64,000 nt of DNA. It comes from Methanothermobacter sp. K4 (GTDB lineage: Archaea > Methanobacteriota > Methanobacteria > Methanobacteriales > Methanothermobacteraceae). Where the stretch lies: assembly GCF_022014235.1 (NCBI RefSeq), contig NZ_JAKLTD010000001.1, positions 320,628 through 384,627 on the forward strand. The letters are read 5' to 3'. Every line of letters begins with the position of its first letter. Positions within the stretch are counted from its first letter, which is position 1. A program made the translations under genes and the position numbers. A model generated the notes under the pieces. The model had not been told where the DNA came from, did no database searches, and was given only the letters and a program-made list of their open reading frames with translations. Positions 36,167 through 49,737 of the stretch are shown one piece after another.

Positions 36167-38146
36167 ATGGCAGAAGAAAAAAAAGAAACAATGGAAGAAC
36201 CAAAAATCGGTGTTTACGTCTGCCACTGCGGTGTAAACATCGGCGGTGTGGTCGACATTGAGGCTGTAAGGGACTACGCTGCGAAACTACCAAACGTTGT
36301 GGTTGCAAAGGACTACAAGTACTACTGTTCTGACCCAGGTCAGCTCGAGATACAGAAGGACATCAAGGAACTCGGGATAAACAGGGTAGTTGTGGCTGCA
36401 TGTTCCCCAAGGCTCCACGAACCAACCTTCAGGAGATGTGTTGAGGAAGCAGGACTCAACCAGTTCCTCTTCGAATTTGCAAACATAAGGGAACACGACT
36501 CATGGGTCCACATGGACAACCCTGAGGGCGCAACAGAAAAGGCCAAGGACCTTGTGAGGATGGCTGTTGCCAAGGCAAGGCTCCTGGAGCCCCTCGAGGC
36601 ATCAAAGGTTAGTGTGGATGACAAGGCCCTCGTCATCGGTGGAGGTGTTGCAGGTATACAGGCTACCCTTGACCTGGCCGACATGGGATTCAAGACCTAC
36701 ATGGTCGAAAAGAGGCCAAGTATCTCAGGAAGAATGGGTCAGCTTGACAAAACCTTCCCGACCCTCGACTGTTCAATGTGTATCCTCGCACCAAAAATGG
36801 TGGATGTGGGTAAACACGACAACATTGAACTCATAACCTACGCTGAGGTTAAGGAGGTTGACGGTTACATAGGTAACTTCAAGGTCAAAATCGAGAAAAA
36901 ACCAAGGTACATAGACGAGGACCTCTGTACCGGATGCGGTTCCTGCGTAGAGGTATGCCCAATTGAAATGCCCAACTACTTCGACGAGGGAATCGGTATG
37001 ACCAAGGCTGTCTACATACCATTCCCACAGGCCGTCCCGCTCTGCGCAACCATAGACAAGGACTACTGTATAGAGTGCATGCTCTGTGATGAGGTCTGTG
37101 AAAGGGGAGCCGTTAAACACGACCAGGAACCAGAGGAAATCGAAATCGAAGTTGGTACAATAATCGTGGCAACAGGATACGACGCCTACGACCCAACAGA
37201 GAAACTCGAATACGGTTACGGCCGACACACCAACGTAATAACAGGTCTTGAACTCGAAAGGATGATCAACGCCTCAGGTCCAACCGATGGTAAGGTCCTC
37301 AAACCATCAGACGGTGAAAAACCAAAGAGGGTTGCATTCATCCACTGTGTGGGTTCAAGGGACGAACAGGTTGGAAAACCCTACTGTTCCCGTGTCTGCT
37401 GTATGTACATCATGAAGAACGCACAGCTCATCAAGGACAAAATGCCTGACACAGAGGTCACACTCTACTACATGGACATAAGGGCATTCGGTAAAGGATT
37501 CGAGGAATTCTACAAACGCTCACAGGAGAAATACGGAATCAAATTCATAAGGGGACGACCCGCCGAGGTCATCGAAAACCCTGACCTCACACTCACAGTG
37601 AGATCAGAGGACACGCTCCTGGGTAAGGTCACAGAGTACGACTACGACATGGTCGTCCTTGGTGTGGGTCTCGTGCCACCAGAGGGTGCAGAGACACTGA
37701 GGCAGACAATCGGTCTATCCAAATCTGCAGACGGATTCCTCATGGAAGCACACCCAAAACTCAGGCCTGTTGACACACTGACAGATGGTGTGTACCTTGC
37801 AGGTGTGGCTCAGGGTCCAAAGGACATCCCTGACGCTGTTGCACAGGCTTCAGGTGCAGCTGCACGTGCAGCAATACCAATGGTCAAGGGTGAAGTGGAA
37901 ATTGAGCCAATAATCGCAGTTACAGATTCCGACGTCTGCGGTGGCTGTGAGGTCTGCATCGAGCTCTGCCCATTCGGTGCCATAAGCATAGAGGAAGGGC
38001 ACGCCAACGTAAACGTGGCCCTCTGTAAGGGTTGCGGTACCTGCGTGGCAGCATGCCCATCAGGCACAATGGACCAGCAGCACTTCAAAACAGAGCAGAT
38101 CATGGCTCAGATCGAAGCTGCACTCAACGAACCCGCTTCAAAATAG
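36167..38146 (+). CDS. hdrA: CoB-CoM heterodisulfide reductase subunit A
   Basis: 659 residues from ATG 36167 behind AAGGTGATCTA; an upstream frame from 36131 lacks a binding site. Motifs in order: [11 protein letters not shown] near residue 17; the FAD site [16 protein letters not shown] near 157; SMCILAPKM; two 4Fe-4S motifs [12 protein letters not shown] (about 254) and [11 protein letters not shown] (about 301); a second redox region; and a C-terminal ferredoxin pair [12 protein letters not shown] and [12 protein letters not shown] (about 590-635). HdrA carries the electron-bifurcating flavin of the HdrABC-MvhADG complex that reduces CoM-S-S-CoB and ferredoxin with H2. hdrB and hdrC are elsewhere. 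All key positions are cysteine codons, no selenocysteine. Codon use is strongly optimised compared with neighbours. Confidence 0.98.
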   Translation: MAEEKKETMEEPKIGVYVCHCGVNIGGVVDIEAVRDYAAKLPNVVVAKDYKYYCSDPGQLEIQKDIKELGINRVVVAACSPRLHEPTFRRCVEEAGLNQFLFEFANIREHDSWVHMDNPEGATEKAKDLVRMAVAKARLLEPLEASKVSVDDKALVIGGGVAGIQATLDLADMGFKTYMVEKRPSISGRMGQLDKTFPTLDCSMCILAPKMVDVGKHDNIELITYAEVKEVDGYIGNFKVKIEKKPRYIDEDLCTGCGSCVEVCPIEMPNYFDEGIGMTKAVYIPFPQAVPLCATIDKDYCIECMLCDEVCERGAVKHDQEPEEIEIEVGTIIVATGYDAYDPTEKLEYGYGRHTNVITGLELERMINASGPTDGKVLKPSDGEKPKRVAFIHCVGSRDEQVGKPYCSRVCCMYIMKNAQLIKDKMPDTEVTLYYMDIRAFGKGFEEFYKRSQEKYGIKFIRGRPAEVIENPDLTLTVRSEDTLLGKVTEYDYDMVVLGVGLVPPEGAETLRQTIGLSKSADGFLMEAHPKLRPVDTLTDGVYLAGVAQGPKDIPDAVAQASGAAARAAIPMVKGEVEIEPIIAVTDSDVCGGCEVCIELCPFGAISIEEGHANVNVALCKGCGTCVAACPSGTMDQQHFKTEQIMAQIEAALNEPASK

Positions 38147-38365
38147 ATGGGCTGATACCCATCAAAACCATTTCTTTTATTCAATAAAGGCTGATTTGAT
38201 TTATTATCTTTCAATGCTATTTCTGTATCTCCTGTCTGGCATCAGCCTCTTTTTCTTGGTCCCCTGCAGGAGTCATCACCCTGATCTCATGGTTGGCTAC
38301 AGATAAAATCACCGGCACCAATTTTATATTGTAATTTTAACTACTTCCTAATGGAGATGATTTTC
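38147..38365 (+). terminator. hdrA-glyA intergenic region with T-rich terminator sequence
   Basis: Directly after hdrA come T-rich runs (CATTTCTTTTATTC, TTGATTTATTATC) and later CTCTTTTTCTTGG, consistent with oligo-T termination of the strong hdrA transcript. TTTTATATTGTAATTTTAA at about 38321-38339 is a TATA region close to glyA, whose GGAGATGATTTTC binding site follows. No reading frame of note. Confidence 0.4.
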
Positions 38366-39637
38366 ATGGTCAGCAATCAGGATTATACCGAGAGAATAAG
38401 AGACCTCATGAGGGATCATAACAGCTGGATGGAGTCAAGCATCAACCTCATAGCAAGTGAAAATATAACGAGTTCAAGGGTCAAGGAGGCACTCATCTCT
38501 GACCTGTCACACCGCTATGCAGAGGGCCTCCCCGGTGAGAGGCTCTATGAGGGCTGCAGGTACATAGATGAGATTGAAGAGATCACAATTGAACTCTCAA
38601 AGAAACTCTTCAGGGCAGAGCATGCCAATGTCCAGCCAACATCGGGTGTTGTGGCCAACCTCGCCTGCTTCTTTGCAACTGCAGATGTTGGCGACTCCAT
38701 AATGGCCATGGAGGTCCCATACGGCGGCCACATATCCCATGCCAGGGTCAGTGCAGCCGGTGTCAGGGGATTCAAAATATACACCCATCCCTTTGACTTT
38801 GAAAACATGAACATAGACGCTGATGCAATGAAGAAAAAAATCCTTGAGGTCAAACCAAGGATAATACTATTCGGCGGAAGCCTCTTCCTCTTCCCCCACC
38901 CTGTGGAGGAGGCTGTTGAGGCAGCAGAGGAGGTGGGTGCAAGGATAATGTACGACGGCGCCCACGTCCTTGGCCTCATTGCAGGCGGATACTTCCAGGA
39001 TCCCCTCAGGGAGGGCGCCGATATGCTCGTGGGAAGCACACATAAAACCTTCCCAGGACCCCAGGGTGGTATAATCCTCTGCAGGGAGGAACTTGCAGAT
39101 GACATAGATGAGGCGGTCTTCCCTGGACTTGTGAGTAACCACCACCTCCACCACGTGGCAGGCCTCGGAATAGCAACCGCAGAGATGCTTGAATTTGGAA
39201 GTGAATACGCGGCACAGACAATCAGAAACGCAAAGAAACTAGCAGAAAGCCTCAATGAACTTGGATTCAACGTACTCTGTGAGCATCTCGACTTCACAGA
39301 ATCCCATCAGGTTGTGATGGATGTATCAGACATTGGAAGGGCCGCAGAGATATCCAAGAGACTTGAGGCCAACAACATAATACTCAACAAGAACCTTCTC
39401 CCATGGGACGATGTTAACAGGTCAGACGACCCATCAGGAATAAGGATAGGTACACAGGAGATAACGAGGCGTGGCATGAAGGAGTCAGAGATGTCAGAGG
39501 TTGCAGAATACATAAAGAGGGTTGTTATTGACGGCAGGGACGTTAAGGAAGAGGTTTCAGAGTTCATGTCTTCCTATACAAAGGTCCACTACGCCTTTGA
39601 GGAGTCAGAGGCCTACAAGTACATGGAGATCCGGTAG
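38366..39637 (+). CDS. glyA: Serine hydroxymethyltransferase
   Basis: 423 residues. [63 protein letters not shown] and the PLP-lysine segment [16 protein letters not shown] are SHMT signatures. In methanogens the C1 carrier is tetrahydromethanopterin rather than folate. ATG 38366 follows GGAGATGATTTTC; the ATG five codons upstream is on top of that site. The next gene begins directly after its stop. Confidence 0.96.
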   Translation: MVSNQDYTERIRDLMRDHNSWMESSINLIASENITSSRVKEALISDLSHRYAEGLPGERLYEGCRYIDEIEEITIELSKKLFRAEHANVQPTSGVVANLACFFATADVGDSIMAMEVPYGGHISHARVSAAGVRGFKIYTHPFDFENMNIDADAMKKKILEVKPRIILFGGSLFLFPHPVEEAVEAAEEVGARIMYDGAHVLGLIAGGYFQDPLREGADMLVGSTHKTFPGPQGGIILCREELADDIDEAVFPGLVSNHHLHHVAGLGIATAEMLEFGSEYAAQTIRNAKKLAESLNELGFNVLCEHLDFTESHQVVMDVSDIGRAAEISKRLEANNIILNKNLLPWDDVNRSDDPSGIRIGTQEITRRGMKESEMSEVAEYIKRVVIDGRDVKEEVSEFMSSYTKVHYAFEESEAYKYMEIR

Positions 39638-40333
39638 ATGAGAATTGCCTGGGCATTCACAGGGGCCGGGCACCTGCTTCTTGAGAGTGTTGAGGTGCTG
39701 GAGGAGCTGGTTTCTAGGGGCCACGAGGTAACCATACTCCTATCAGGAGCCTCAGAAGAGGTTCTAAGGATGTACGGCCTCTTTGAGAGGGTCAGGAGAC
39801 TTTCAGGTGGATACTACAGGGAACTTGTACTTGAAAGTGACGAGGGCTACAGCTTCCCCATAACAGGCAGGCTCTCCATGGGTAGATATGATCTTCTTGT
39901 GGTCTCCCCTGTAACATCCAATACCGTGGCCAAGATAGTTCATGGCATAGCCGATACACTTGTGACAAACGCCGTGGCCCAGGCAGGTAAAGGCGGAGTG
40001 CCGGTGTACTGCGTCCCGGTGGACCTTGAGGAGGGCGACGTTGAAACGGTCCTCCCATCAAAACTTGAACTTGAACTCTGCAGGAGATGCGAGCAGTGCC
40101 TTGCCGCGGCGGCATGTCCAGGGGACGCAATAGTTCCGGGAATTGAGATAAGGCTTCTGAAGTGCAGGGGCTGCGGGCTGTGTCATAGCGCATGTCCATA
40201 TGGTGCCGTCTCAGGCGGAAGGATAATAACCATCCACATGAGGGAGGTGGACATCAGAAACACAGAGAGACTCTCTGAGATGGAGGGTATAACTGTGTTT
40301 GATGGGCCCAGGGAGATTTTAAGGACCATCTGA
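39638..40333 (+). CDS. Dihydromethanopterin reductase (DmrX)-like iron-sulfur flavoprotein
   Basis: 231 residues: an N-terminal flavoprotein domain ([43 protein letters not shown]) of the FMN-binding HFCD type, then a dicluster ferredoxin tail ([29 protein letters not shown]) at about residues 147-187. This matches archaeal acceptor-type dihydromethanopterin reductase DmrX, the last step in tetrahydromethanopterin synthesis. ATG 39638 is the base after the glyA stop, so the two are one transcript. The neighbour supports a pterin role, since GlyA uses that cofactor. Confidence 0.8.
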   Translation: MRIAWAFTGAGHLLLESVEVLEELVSRGHEVTILLSGASEEVLRMYGLFERVRRLSGGYYRELVLESDEGYSFPITGRLSMGRYDLLVVSPVTSNTVAKIVHGIADTLVTNAVAQAGKGGVPVYCVPVDLEEGDVETVLPSKLELELCRRCEQCLAAAACPGDAIVPGIEIRLLKCRGCGLCHSACPYGAVSGGRIITIHMREVDIRNTERLSEMEGITVFDGPREILRTI

Positions 40334-40441
40334 CCATTTCAAAGCCCTTTAAAAGCATTTCTTAAGGCCAGCACCCATACCACTTCTTCATAAAATTTAA
40401 TTATCATCTCCAATAGAAATATGGGAATAGGGGGTGTTTTA

Positions 40442-40834
40442 ATGGAGGCTAAGAGGATTGATTTTCTCCTTGAGGAACTCAAAAACCCGGACTGGGTTGT
40501 GCGTGAGGACGCTGTTGAACTCCTTGCAGAGGTTGCAGATCCCCGGGCTGTGGAACCACTCATAGAGGCCCTTGATGACGAGGACTACCATGTAAGGGAG
40601 GCTGCCGCACTTGCCCTTGCAACCTTTGATGATAAAAGGGCTGTTGGACCCCTCAGGGAGCATCTTTCAGATGAGAAACCTGGTGTGAGGTACGCGTGTG
40701 CCCTGGCCCTTGGAATACTCGGTGATGAGGATTCAGTCAAGGACCTTGAGGGGCTTCTTGACGATGAGAGCCCAATGGTTCGGAGGGTGGCGGAGGTTGC
40801 AATCTCCGAGATAAAAAAGAGGGCGAGATCCTAG
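40442..40834 (+). CDS. HEAT-repeat (PBS-lyase type) protein
   Basis: 130 residues forming about four short HEAT repeats: [60 protein letters not shown] and [18 protein letters not shown]. Such scaffolds mediate protein contacts; in archaea they occur beside many complexes. ATG 40442 lies behind GGGGGTGTTTTA. A 108-bp AT-rich gap with TAAAATTTAATTAT separates it from the flavoprotein gene, so it has its own promoter. Specific partner unknown. Confidence 0.85.
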   Translation: MEAKRIDFLLEELKNPDWVVREDAVELLAEVADPRAVEPLIEALDDEDYHVREAAALALATFDDKRAVGPLREHLSDEKPGVRYACALALGILGDEDSVKDLEGLLDDESPMVRRVAEVAISEIKKRARS

Positions 40835-40881
40835 ATCTCATGGAATATTGAATGTTCTGGGAGGTCCCCTGAGGCAGAATC

Positions 40882-41247
40882 TCAGATATCCCGAAATTCC
40901 AGCATATCGCCTATTTGGGTTCCAGATTCCTCAATTTTTCCTTTTTTAAGTTCTATGACATATCTTGCAGGTTTTACTGGGTTGTAGACCTGCCATGGTT
41001 TGAGTTCAGCCACATCAACCACCCGCATATCCTCATCAACGAATAGAACGTCAAGCGGAACCAGCATGAAGAACATGTGTATTCCTGAGCCGTATCTCCC
41101 ACGTCCCTCGGGTATTTCAAGTACAAGTCCAGTCTCAACGTTCCTCCTGAGCATCAAGCCCCTGAAACGTGAAAGGAATGTATCTGCAAACCTCACAGCA
41201 CCAAGAGTGGCGCCCCTTGTCTTATTGAACACCTCTTTCTCCATCAT
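40882..41247 (-). CDS. DUF192 family protein
   Basis: About 121 residues with DUF192 features: [34 protein letters not shown] and [23 protein letters not shown]. The family is small, widespread and of unknown function. ATG 41247 (or 41244) follows CAGGAGAATCT. It is divergent from the SAM synthetase gene across a 93-bp region that contains TATA-like TTATATTTATTTATATC. Confidence 0.85.
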   Translation of the reverse strand: MMEKEVFNKTRGATLGAVRFADTFLSRFRGLMLRRNVETGLVLEIPEGRGRYGSGIHMFFMLVPLDVLFVDEDMRVVDVAELKPWQVYNPVKPARYVIELKKGKIEESGTQIGDMLEFRDI

Positions 41248-41340
41248 AGATTCTCCTGAAAACACTGTGTTATATTTATTTATATCATCAGCTCAAAACC
41301 ATAAACCATTATTGTGCATATTCATCAGGAGGTTATCAGT

Positions 41341-42546
41341 GTGAGAAATATTATCGTTGAACCCCTTAACCAGACACCAATCGAGGACCAGAAGGTGGAG
41401 ATAGTTGAAAGGAAGGGCATAGGACACCCTGACAGTATAAGTGACGGGATAGCTGAATCAGTGAGCAGGGCCCTCTGCAACGCCTACCTTGACAGATTCG
41501 GTGCCATAATGCACCACAACACCGACGAGGTACAGATAACAGCCGGGGAATCCGCACCACAGTTCGGAGGCGGTGAAGTCATAAAACCGATAGAGATACT
41601 CCTCACAGGAAGGGGCATCGCCGAGGTTGATGGAGAGAAGATAGGCCTTGACAGGATAGCCATATCAGCAGCCAAGGAGTACCTCAGGGACAACATAATA
41701 AACCTTGATGTTGAGACCTGCACCGTGGTGGAGTGCAAGATCGGGCACGGTTCAGGGGACCTGCGGGATGTTTTTGCAAGGAAGGGAAGGGCACCACTAT
41801 CAAATGACACATCATTCGGGGTTGGATTCGCACCATTCTCAGAGACCGAGAGGATAGTGATGGAGGCAGAGAACCTCCTCAACTCCCCTGAATTCAAGAA
41901 AAAATACCCTGCAGTGGGTGAGGACATAAAGGTCATGGGTCTCAGGGAAAATGACAACATAACACTCACCGTTGCCTGTGCAATGGTGGACAGATACGTA
42001 TCAGACCTTGAGGAATACCTTGAAATCAAGAATGTGGTGAAGGATGAGGTATTCAAGCTGGCCTCAGGGATCACAGAGAGAAACCTTGAGGTTTTTGTAA
42101 ATACAGCCGACCGCTGTGAGGACGATGAGCCATCCGTTTACATAACAGTTACAGGGACCTCCGCTGAGATGGGTGATGACGGATCAGTGGGAAGGGGTAA
42201 CAGGGCCAACGGCCTCATAACACCCAACAGGCCAATGTCCATGGAGGCAACATCAGGTAAGAACCCCATAAACCATGTAGGTAAGATCTACAATCTGCTC
42301 TCAAACCAGATGGCCGCAGACATAGTTGAGAGCATAGAGGGAGTTAAACAGGTCCATATAATGATACTCAGCCAGATAGGAAAGCCAATTGACCACCCCA
42401 AGGCCGCCACAGCCCAGGTGATCCTTGAGGATGGCTACACCATGGATGACATCACAGGAAAGGTTTCAGGAGTAATGGACGCATGGCTCGAGGACATACC
42501 GAGCATAACCGAGATGCTGGTCAAGGGTCAGCTCCGGACATTCTAA
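41341..42546 (+). CDS. mat: Archaeal-type S-adenosylmethionine synthetase
   Basis: 401 residues of the archaeal MAT family, distinct from bacterial Met[68 protein letters not shown] and [17 protein letters not shown]. The start is GTG 41341 directly after AGGAGGTTATCA; the ATG at 41314 lies upstream of that site. First gene of a rightward run mat-ileS-purL. Confidence 0.96.
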   Translation: MRNIIVEPLNQTPIEDQKVEIVERKGIGHPDSISDGIAESVSRALCNAYLDRFGAIMHHNTDEVQITAGESAPQFGGGEVIKPIEILLTGRGIAEVDGEKIGLDRIAISAAKEYLRDNIINLDVETCTVVECKIGHGSGDLRDVFARKGRAPLSNDTSFGVGFAPFSETERIVMEAENLLNSPEFKKKYPAVGEDIKVMGLRENDNITLTVACAMVDRYVSDLEEYLEIKNVVKDEVFKLASGITERNLEVFVNTADRCEDDEPSVYITVTGTSAEMGDDGSVGRGNRANGLITPNRPMSMEATSGKNPINHVGKIYNLLSNQMAADIVESIEGVKQVHIMILSQIGKPIDHPKAATAQVILEDGYTMDDITGKVSGVMDAWLEDIPSITEMLVKGQLRTF

Positions 42547-42568
42547 TATCCATCTGAGGGAGAAATTC

Positions 42569-45500
42569 ATGCCAATCCAGGAAGCCGAAAAATCCTACAA
42601 GCCCCATGTGATAGAGGAAAAGGTTCAGAGTTTCTGGGAAGAAAGGGATATCTATGAACGCGTGAAGGAACTGAGGGAGAATGGTCCAAGGTACTCATTC
42701 CTGGACGGTCCACCCTACTGTAGCGGAAGGATTCACCTTGGAACAGCATGGAACAAGGTAATGAAGGACTCATACCTCCGCTTCAAGTCAATGAGGGGTT
42801 TCAATGTCAGGAGGCAGCCTGGATGGGACACCCATGGCCTTCCAATAGAACACAAGGTTGAGGGGATCCTGGGTGTCGGGAGCAAGAAGGACATCGAGGA
42901 TAAGATCGGTATAGAGGAATTTGTCAGGAAGTGCAGGGAATTCGCGGTTGAAAACAAGGCTGTGATGACATCCCAGTTCCAGCGCCTTGGGGTCTGGATG
43001 GACTGGGATGACCCCTACGTGACCTTCGACCCGGCCTACATGGAATCATGCTGGTGGACCCTGAAGAGGGCCCATGAGAAGAACCTCCTTTTAAGGGATC
43101 TACGGGTGATAACGTGGTGTCCACGCTGTGAAACGGCCCTGGCACTTGCAGAGATAGACTACCATGAGAAGGAGGACCCCTCAATCTACGTGAAGTTCCC
43201 GGTTTCAGGGGACACATATATACTGGTATGGACAACAACCCCCTGGACCCTCCCTGCAAACATGGCCGTTGCGGTCCACCCTGACTTTGACTATGCCCAC
43301 GCCCGCCTGGATGGGGAAACCTACATAATGGCAGAGGCACTCGTTGAGAAGGTCCTCGGCGAGGAAGCAGAGATAATAAAGACCGTCAGGGGATCTGAAC
43401 TTGAGGGCCTCACCTACAGGCACCCCCTGGATGAGGAGGTGCCATGCCACAGGGACATGGAGCACAGGGTCATCCTGGGGGACCATGTGACACTCACAGA
43501 GGGTACAGGGTGCGTGCACACAGCCCCGGGTCACGGTCCAGAGGACTTTGAGATAGGTAAAGAATATGGCCTCCCTGTCTTCTGCCCTGTGGATGAGGCA
43601 GGAGTCTTCACTGAGGAGGCAGGAAAATACAGGGGACTCTTTGTTAAAGACGCTGATTCTGACATAATAGATGACCTCAGATCAAGGAACCTCCTCCTGA
43701 GGGCAGAGACCATCAGTCACAGGTACGGGTTCTGCTGGAGATGCAAGACACCCATAATCTACCTTGCCACAGAGCAGTGGTTCCTCAAAATAACAGAGAT
43801 AAAGGATAAAATGCTCAGTGAACTCGACAGGGTACAGTGGATCCCATCATGGGCAGGGGAGAGCAGGTTCAGGAACTGGATAGAGAATGCAAGGGACTGG
43901 ACCATCTCAAGGCAGCGTTACTGGGGAATACCCATCCCCATATGGGTCTGCGAGGACTGTGACAGCATACACGTGGTTGGATCAATAGAGGAGCTCAGGG
44001 AGCTGGCTGTTGAGGGCCAGCTGGAGGGCGACTTCATCCACAGGCCCCACGTGGACAGGATAATACTTGAGTGTGGCAGATGCGGGGGTGACATGAAGAG
44101 GACACCCGATGTCCTGGACGTCTGGATAGACTCAGGGGTAGCAGGGTGGGCAGCCCTACACTACCCCAGAGAGAAGGAACTCTTCAGTGAATGGTTCCCC
44201 TACGACTTCATAACCGAGGGACATGACCAGACCAGGGGCTGGTTCTACTCACAGCTTGGCTGTGGTGTGATAGCACTTGATGAGACACCCTACCGGAGGG
44301 TGCTCATGCACGGATTCACCCTTGATGAAGAGGGCAGGAAGATGAGCAAGTCCCTGGGGAATGTGGTTGAACCTGAGGATGTCATAGAGAAGTACGGGGC
44401 AGACGTCCTTAGGTTCTACCTTCTATGGGCCAACAAGCCATGGGAGGACCTTAAATTCGTCTGGGAAGAACTCAGGAATGTTAACAAGATGTTCAACATA
44501 CTCTGGAATGTCTACGTCTTCGCGACAACCTACATGTCCCTTGACAGGTTCCAGCCAGGTGACCATGAACTGGAGGACCTCCACTTCAGGGATGAGGATC
44601 GATGGATAATCTCAAGGGTTAACTCTGTGGCCCTGAAGGTGACAGAGGCCCTGGATAACCTCCACTTCCACAGGGCAACCCGTGAAATTCACGACTTCAT
44701 AGTGGAGGACCTCAGCCGCTGGTACATAAGGCTCATAAGGAGCCGCACATGGATAGAGAGGGACGACCCAGACAAGCTGGCAGCCTACCACAGCCTCTAC
44801 ACAGCCATCAAGACACTCATAGTGACACTCTCACCCATAGCACCCCACATATGCGAGGACATCTACCAGAACCTTGTGAGGGGGGCTGAACCCGACTCAC
44901 CCGAGAGCATACACATGCTGGACTGGATGGTGAGTGAGGATGCTGTGGACGGCAAACTCGAGGCAGAGATGGACATCGTCCGCGAGATAATAGAGGCATG
45001 TGCAAGGGCAAGGGACACTGCAAGGTACAAGCTGAGATGGCCTGTAAGGGAGATAGCTGTGGTATCAGAGGATGAGGGGGTCCTGGCGGCTGCAGAGTCC
45101 CTCAAGGCTGTCATAGCTGAACAGGCCAATGCCAAGTCCATCAGGACTTCAACGGAATTCCCTGACATGAGAATAATAGCCAAACCAAACCCCGCAACCC
45201 TGGGTCCAAGGCTCAGGCAGGACATGCCACCTGTCATGAGAAAACTTGAGGAGGCGGATGGCGCTGAGGTTAAAGCTGCACTGGAGTCAGAGGGTACCTT
45301 CAGGGTTGAACTGGACGGCAGAATAATCGTCCTGGAACCCGATGACATAATATTTGAGACAGAACTACCTGAGAACATCGTGAATGCACAGTTCGAGGGT
45401 GGAAGCGTATTCGTTGATACGGAACTCACACCTGAGATAATGAGCGAGGCAATGGCCCGCGAACTTGTAAGGAGGATCCAGGATATGAGGAAGGACCTTG

Positions 45501-45706
45501 ACCTGGATGTTGAGGCCAGGATAGAGGTTTCAGTGAAATGCAGCCCTGAATTCAGGGAACTCACAGAGTCCCAGAGGGAATTTGTGGAGAATGAGGTCAG
45601 GGCCAGCCAGCTCTCCTTTGATTACACTGAACTCGAGTACACCAAGGAATGGAAGATATCAGATGAAAACCTTATAATATCCATAAAACCTTCAGATAAG
45701 GTGTGA
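42569..45706 (+). CDS. ileS: Isoleucyl-tRNA synthetase
   Basis: 1045 residues, class I synthetase. The HIGH motif is HLGT within [15 protein letters not shown] (near residue 55), KMSKS is in [14 protein letters not shown] near residue 590, and the editing domain contains [20 protein letters not shown] and [16 protein letters not shown]. Cysteine pairs CWRCKTP, CEDCDS and CGRCGGD suggest zinc. The long C-terminal region is of the archaeal/eukaryote-like type. GAGGGAGAAATTC precedes the ATG. purL begins 2 nt after its stop. Confidence 0.97.
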   Translation: MPIQEAEKSYKPHVIEEKVQSFWEERDIYERVKELRENGPRYSFLDGPPYCSGRIHLGTAWNKVMKDSYLRFKSMRGFNVRRQPGWDTHGLPIEHKVEGILGVGSKKDIEDKIGIEEFVRKCREFAVENKAVMTSQFQRLGVWMDWDDPYVTFDPAYMESCWWTLKRAHEKNLLLRDLRVITWCPRCETALALAEIDYHEKEDPSIYVKFPVSGDTYILVWTTTPWTLPANMAVAVHPDFDYAHARLDGETYIMAEALVEKVLGEEAEIIKTVRGSELEGLTYRHPLDEEVPCHRDMEHRVILGDHVTLTEGTGCVHTAPGHGPEDFEIGKEYGLPVFCPVDEAGVFTEEAGKYRGLFVKDADSDIIDDLRSRNLLLRAETISHRYGFCWRCKTPIIYLATEQWFLKITEIKDKMLSELDRVQWIPSWAGESRFRNWIENARDWTISRQRYWGIPIPIWVCEDCDSIHVVGSIEELRELAVEGQLEGDFIHRPHVDRIILECGRCGGDMKRTPDVLDVWIDSGVAGWAALHYPREKELFSEWFPYDFITEGHDQTRGWFYSQLGCGVIALDETPYRRVLMHGFTLDEEGRKMSKSLGNVVEPEDVIEKYGADVLRFYLLWANKPWEDLKFVWEELRNVNKMFNILWNVYVFATTYMSLDRFQPGDHELEDLHFRDEDRWIISRVNSVALKVTEALDNLHFHRATREIHDFIVEDLSRWYIRLIRSRTWIERDDPDKLAAYHSLYTAIKTLIVTLSPIAPHICEDIYQNLVRGAEPDSPESIHMLDWMVSEDAVDGKLEAEMDIVREIIEACARARDTARYKLRWPVREIAVVSEDEGVLAAAESLKAVIAEQANAKSIRTSTEFPDMRIIAKPNPATLGPRLRQDMPPVMRKLEEADGAEVKAALESEGTFRVELDGRIIVLEPDDIIFETELPENIVNAQFEGGSVFVDTELTPEIMSEAMARELVRRIQDMRKDLDLDVEARIEVSVKCSPEFRELTESQREFVENEVRASQLSFDYTELEYTKEWKISDENLIISIKPSDKV

Positions 45707-45708
45707 AA

Positions 45709-47853
<2,145 letters not shown>

Positions 47854-47861
47854 GTGTTTTT

Positions 47862-48422
47862 TTGAGGTACCGGAGGGAGTTCTTCAGGCAGATCATACAT
47901 GCAGCAGGCATCGTGTTCGTGATCCTTGCAGGCTACCTTGGCACCCTCCCCATGGTGACCCTCTCCCTCACAGCAGCACTCCTGGGTGAGTTGATATTTC
48001 AGCTTGACAGGAGGTTCACCCTCCCCTTCTTCTCCTATGTTCTGAGGAGCTGCCGGAGGGATGATACCGAGAGGGGCTTCATCTACTACTTTCTGGGAAT
48101 GGCCCTCACATATGCCCTCTTTGGCTTTAACATTCCAGTGGCCAGTGCCTCAGTTATAATACTCACCCTGGGTGACTCACTCTCCACAATCATCGGCAGG
48201 GAGTATGGTTCACATCCCCTCCCCTTTAATCCTGATAAGAGCATTGAGGGTTCAGCGGCCTTCCTTTTCGCAGGGTTCCTGGGGGCCCTCTTTTTCCTTG
48301 ACCCCATAACAGCACTCGCAGGTGCTATTGCGGGTATGCTGGTGGAGGCCTACACCCCGGTTGAGGATAACATAACCATTCCCATCGGTGCCGGGGCTGT
48401 GATGCTGCTCCTCGTCCACTGA
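47862..48422 (+). CDS. Dolichol-kinase/VTE5-like membrane kinase
   Basis: 186 residues with about six membrane helices. The conserved block LTLGDSLSTIIGREYG then PDKSIEGSAAFLFAGF is the SEC59/VTE5/DGK1 signature of CTP-dependent polyprenol or diacylglycerol kinases. In archaea such proteins may phosphorylate dolichol or geranylgeraniol-type alcohols for lipids or glycosylation. The start is TTG 47862 behind AGGTGTTTTT, 8 bp after purL. Substrate inferred only. Confidence 0.82.
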   Translation: MRYRREFFRQIIHAAGIVFVILAGYLGTLPMVTLSLTAALLGELIFQLDRRFTLPFFSYVLRSCRRDDTERGFIYYFLGMALTYALFGFNIPVASASVIILTLGDSLSTIIGREYGSHPLPFNPDKSIEGSAAFLFAGFLGALFFLDPITALAGAIAGMLVEAYTPVEDNITIPIGAGAVMLLLVH

Positions 48423-48440
48423 ACAGATTTTTTATGAGGA

Positions 48441-48653
48441 ATCAGAGTCTTTTCACCTGATGAGACAACTGATCCCTGCATCACCCCTTTAAAAAAGGAT
48501 CCTTGTCAGCGTCTTTACTTGAGACAACTCAGTAGGGGCATTGTAGTCGGGTGGATGGTAACGGTCAGAGTCTTATCATCTGATGAGACAGAAAATTGGT
48601 TTTTGTGAGGGGTCAGAGTCTTATAACTCCTTCCCTCCTGAATGAGACAACTG
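48441..48653. repeat. Four degenerate repeats, one being the 3' end of the ABC permease gene
   Basis: A unit pairing GTCAGAGTCTT with GATGAGACAACTG recurs at 48441-48473, 48505-48531, 48564-48590 and 48612-48653, about 50-65 bp apart. Copy 4 is the coding end of the leftward permease gene and includes its stop codon; copies 1-3 lie outside in the 190-bp convergent gap and would each encode a similar short tail (such as VVSSGEKTL followed by a stop) on the reverse strand. They look like tandem remnants of the gene end. A hairpin CCTTTAAAAAAGG at 48485-48497 lies between copies 1 and 2. Confidence 0.6.
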
Positions 48654-49737
48654 AAGCCGCAAAGAGGATTACAGATAAAAAGGCCGACGGTAACATGTCA
48701 TAGATGAGACCAGGGTTGATATATGGGCTCGATGAGAGTTTGACCATTATGATGCTGGGTATGAAGCGTATTATTGGGTTGAGGGTATCCATATCCATGA
48801 AGAGGGGCACGAAGAGCAGGAATGTTGCAAAGAAGAGCACCACCGTGATGGCAGAGTTGGCCTCCTTTGTGCTGTCTGCAAGGATGGATATGAATAGGCC
48901 GGTCCCTGTGAACCCCAGACCCGTGAGGAACATTATGATGGACAGCAGGGGGATGTTGTAAACCGGCACCCCAAGGAGTATTATTATTCCGAGCCACAGG
49001 AGGCTCTGAACGAACGAAAAAATGAGCGCAGGGGTTATCTTACCAAGAATGATGCTGGTCTCGGATAGGGGGACCATCAGGAGGACCTCGAAGGTTTTTC
49101 TTTCCTTCTCGCCAACAACACTGTCGGTTACAATGTTACTCCCAAGGAAGAATGGGAGGAAAACCACGAAGGGTATTATGAACCCGTACATTATCTCCAC
49201 AAAGTAGGAGCTTTCAACTGCAAGGGGAGCATACCTTTCCCTGTTGATGGCGACAATTTTCAGTTTAACAGGATTCTCCAGGGCTTTAACTGTGGATGCT
49301 GGAATACCCGCCTCCCTGAACTGTTTCTGCTCCGCGTACCATGAGGCAGCACGCTGAAGCCTTTCGCTCATGATGGTGTAGAATGCACTGCCGGTGTCTG
49401 CTTCGATACGGACATCCCCACCGCCGGTGTAGACAATGGCAACCACCCCAGAACCAAGACTTTTCCTGGCATCAGCAAGATCCGGGAATTTCCTGACACT
49501 GAGACCCTCCCTTTCAAGGCCCTCAATGAGCAGACTTTCGTCTCCCACAACACCCACCTTGAGGAACCTGGAACCACCCCACTCCCCAATGAGCTCTGGA
49601 TCTGCTGCAACGGAACTTACAACTGCAAGTCCATAGGCACCCAGTATTATTATGACCTGCACCAGGACAAGCAGCATGTAGATCCTGTTTGAGAATATGT
49701 CCCGCGCCTCCTTAACTGTAAGGGCCTTCAATTTCAT
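48613..49737 (-). CDS. ABC-2 type transporter permease (NatB-like), subunit 2
   Basis: 374 residues. An N-terminal helix (IYMLLVLVQVIIILGAYGLAV) is followed by a large outer loop, then five membrane helices beginning FIIPFVVFLPFFLGSNIVTDS; GEKERKTFEVLLMVPLSETSIILGK is the conserved coupling loop of ABC-2/NatB permeases. The start overlaps the upstream permease gene by 4 bases and GGTGAGACC serves it. It and the gene at 49734 would form a heterodimer with the ATPase at 50817. Confidence 0.88.
   Translation of the reverse strand: MKLKALTVKEARDIFSNRIYMLLVLVQVIIILGAYGLAVVSSVAADPELIGEWGGSRFLKVGVVGDESLLIEGLEREGLSVRKFPDLADARKSLGSGVVAIVYTGGGDVRIEADTGSAFYTIMSERLQRAASWYAEQKQFREAGIPASTVKALENPVKLKIVAINRERYAPLAVESSYFVEIMYGFIIPFVVFLPFFLGSNIVTDSVVGEKERKTFEVLLMVPLSETSIILGKITPALIFSFVQSLLWLGIIILLGVPVYNIPLLSIIMFLTGLGFTGTGLFISILADSTKEANSAITVVLFFATFLLFVPLFMDMDTLNPIIRFIPSIIMVKLSSSPYINPGLIYDMLPSAFLSVILFAASVVSFRREGVIRL

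Noticed and set aside
36167..38146. Selenocysteine codon in hdrA
   Set aside because: The frame has no internal TGA. All cluster positions are cysteine codons.
38545..39297. 250-codon leftward open frame
   Set aside because: It is antisense to glyA, whose motifs are complete.
44863..45564. 233-codon leftward open frame
   Set aside because: It is antisense to the C-terminal part of ileS and has low-complexity Ser/Leu composition.
48423..48612. Box C/D small RNA suggested by TGATGA and CTGA pairs
   Set aside because: The boxes recur only because the gene-end repeat recurs. The C boxes lack the purine start and no consistent guide region is visible.
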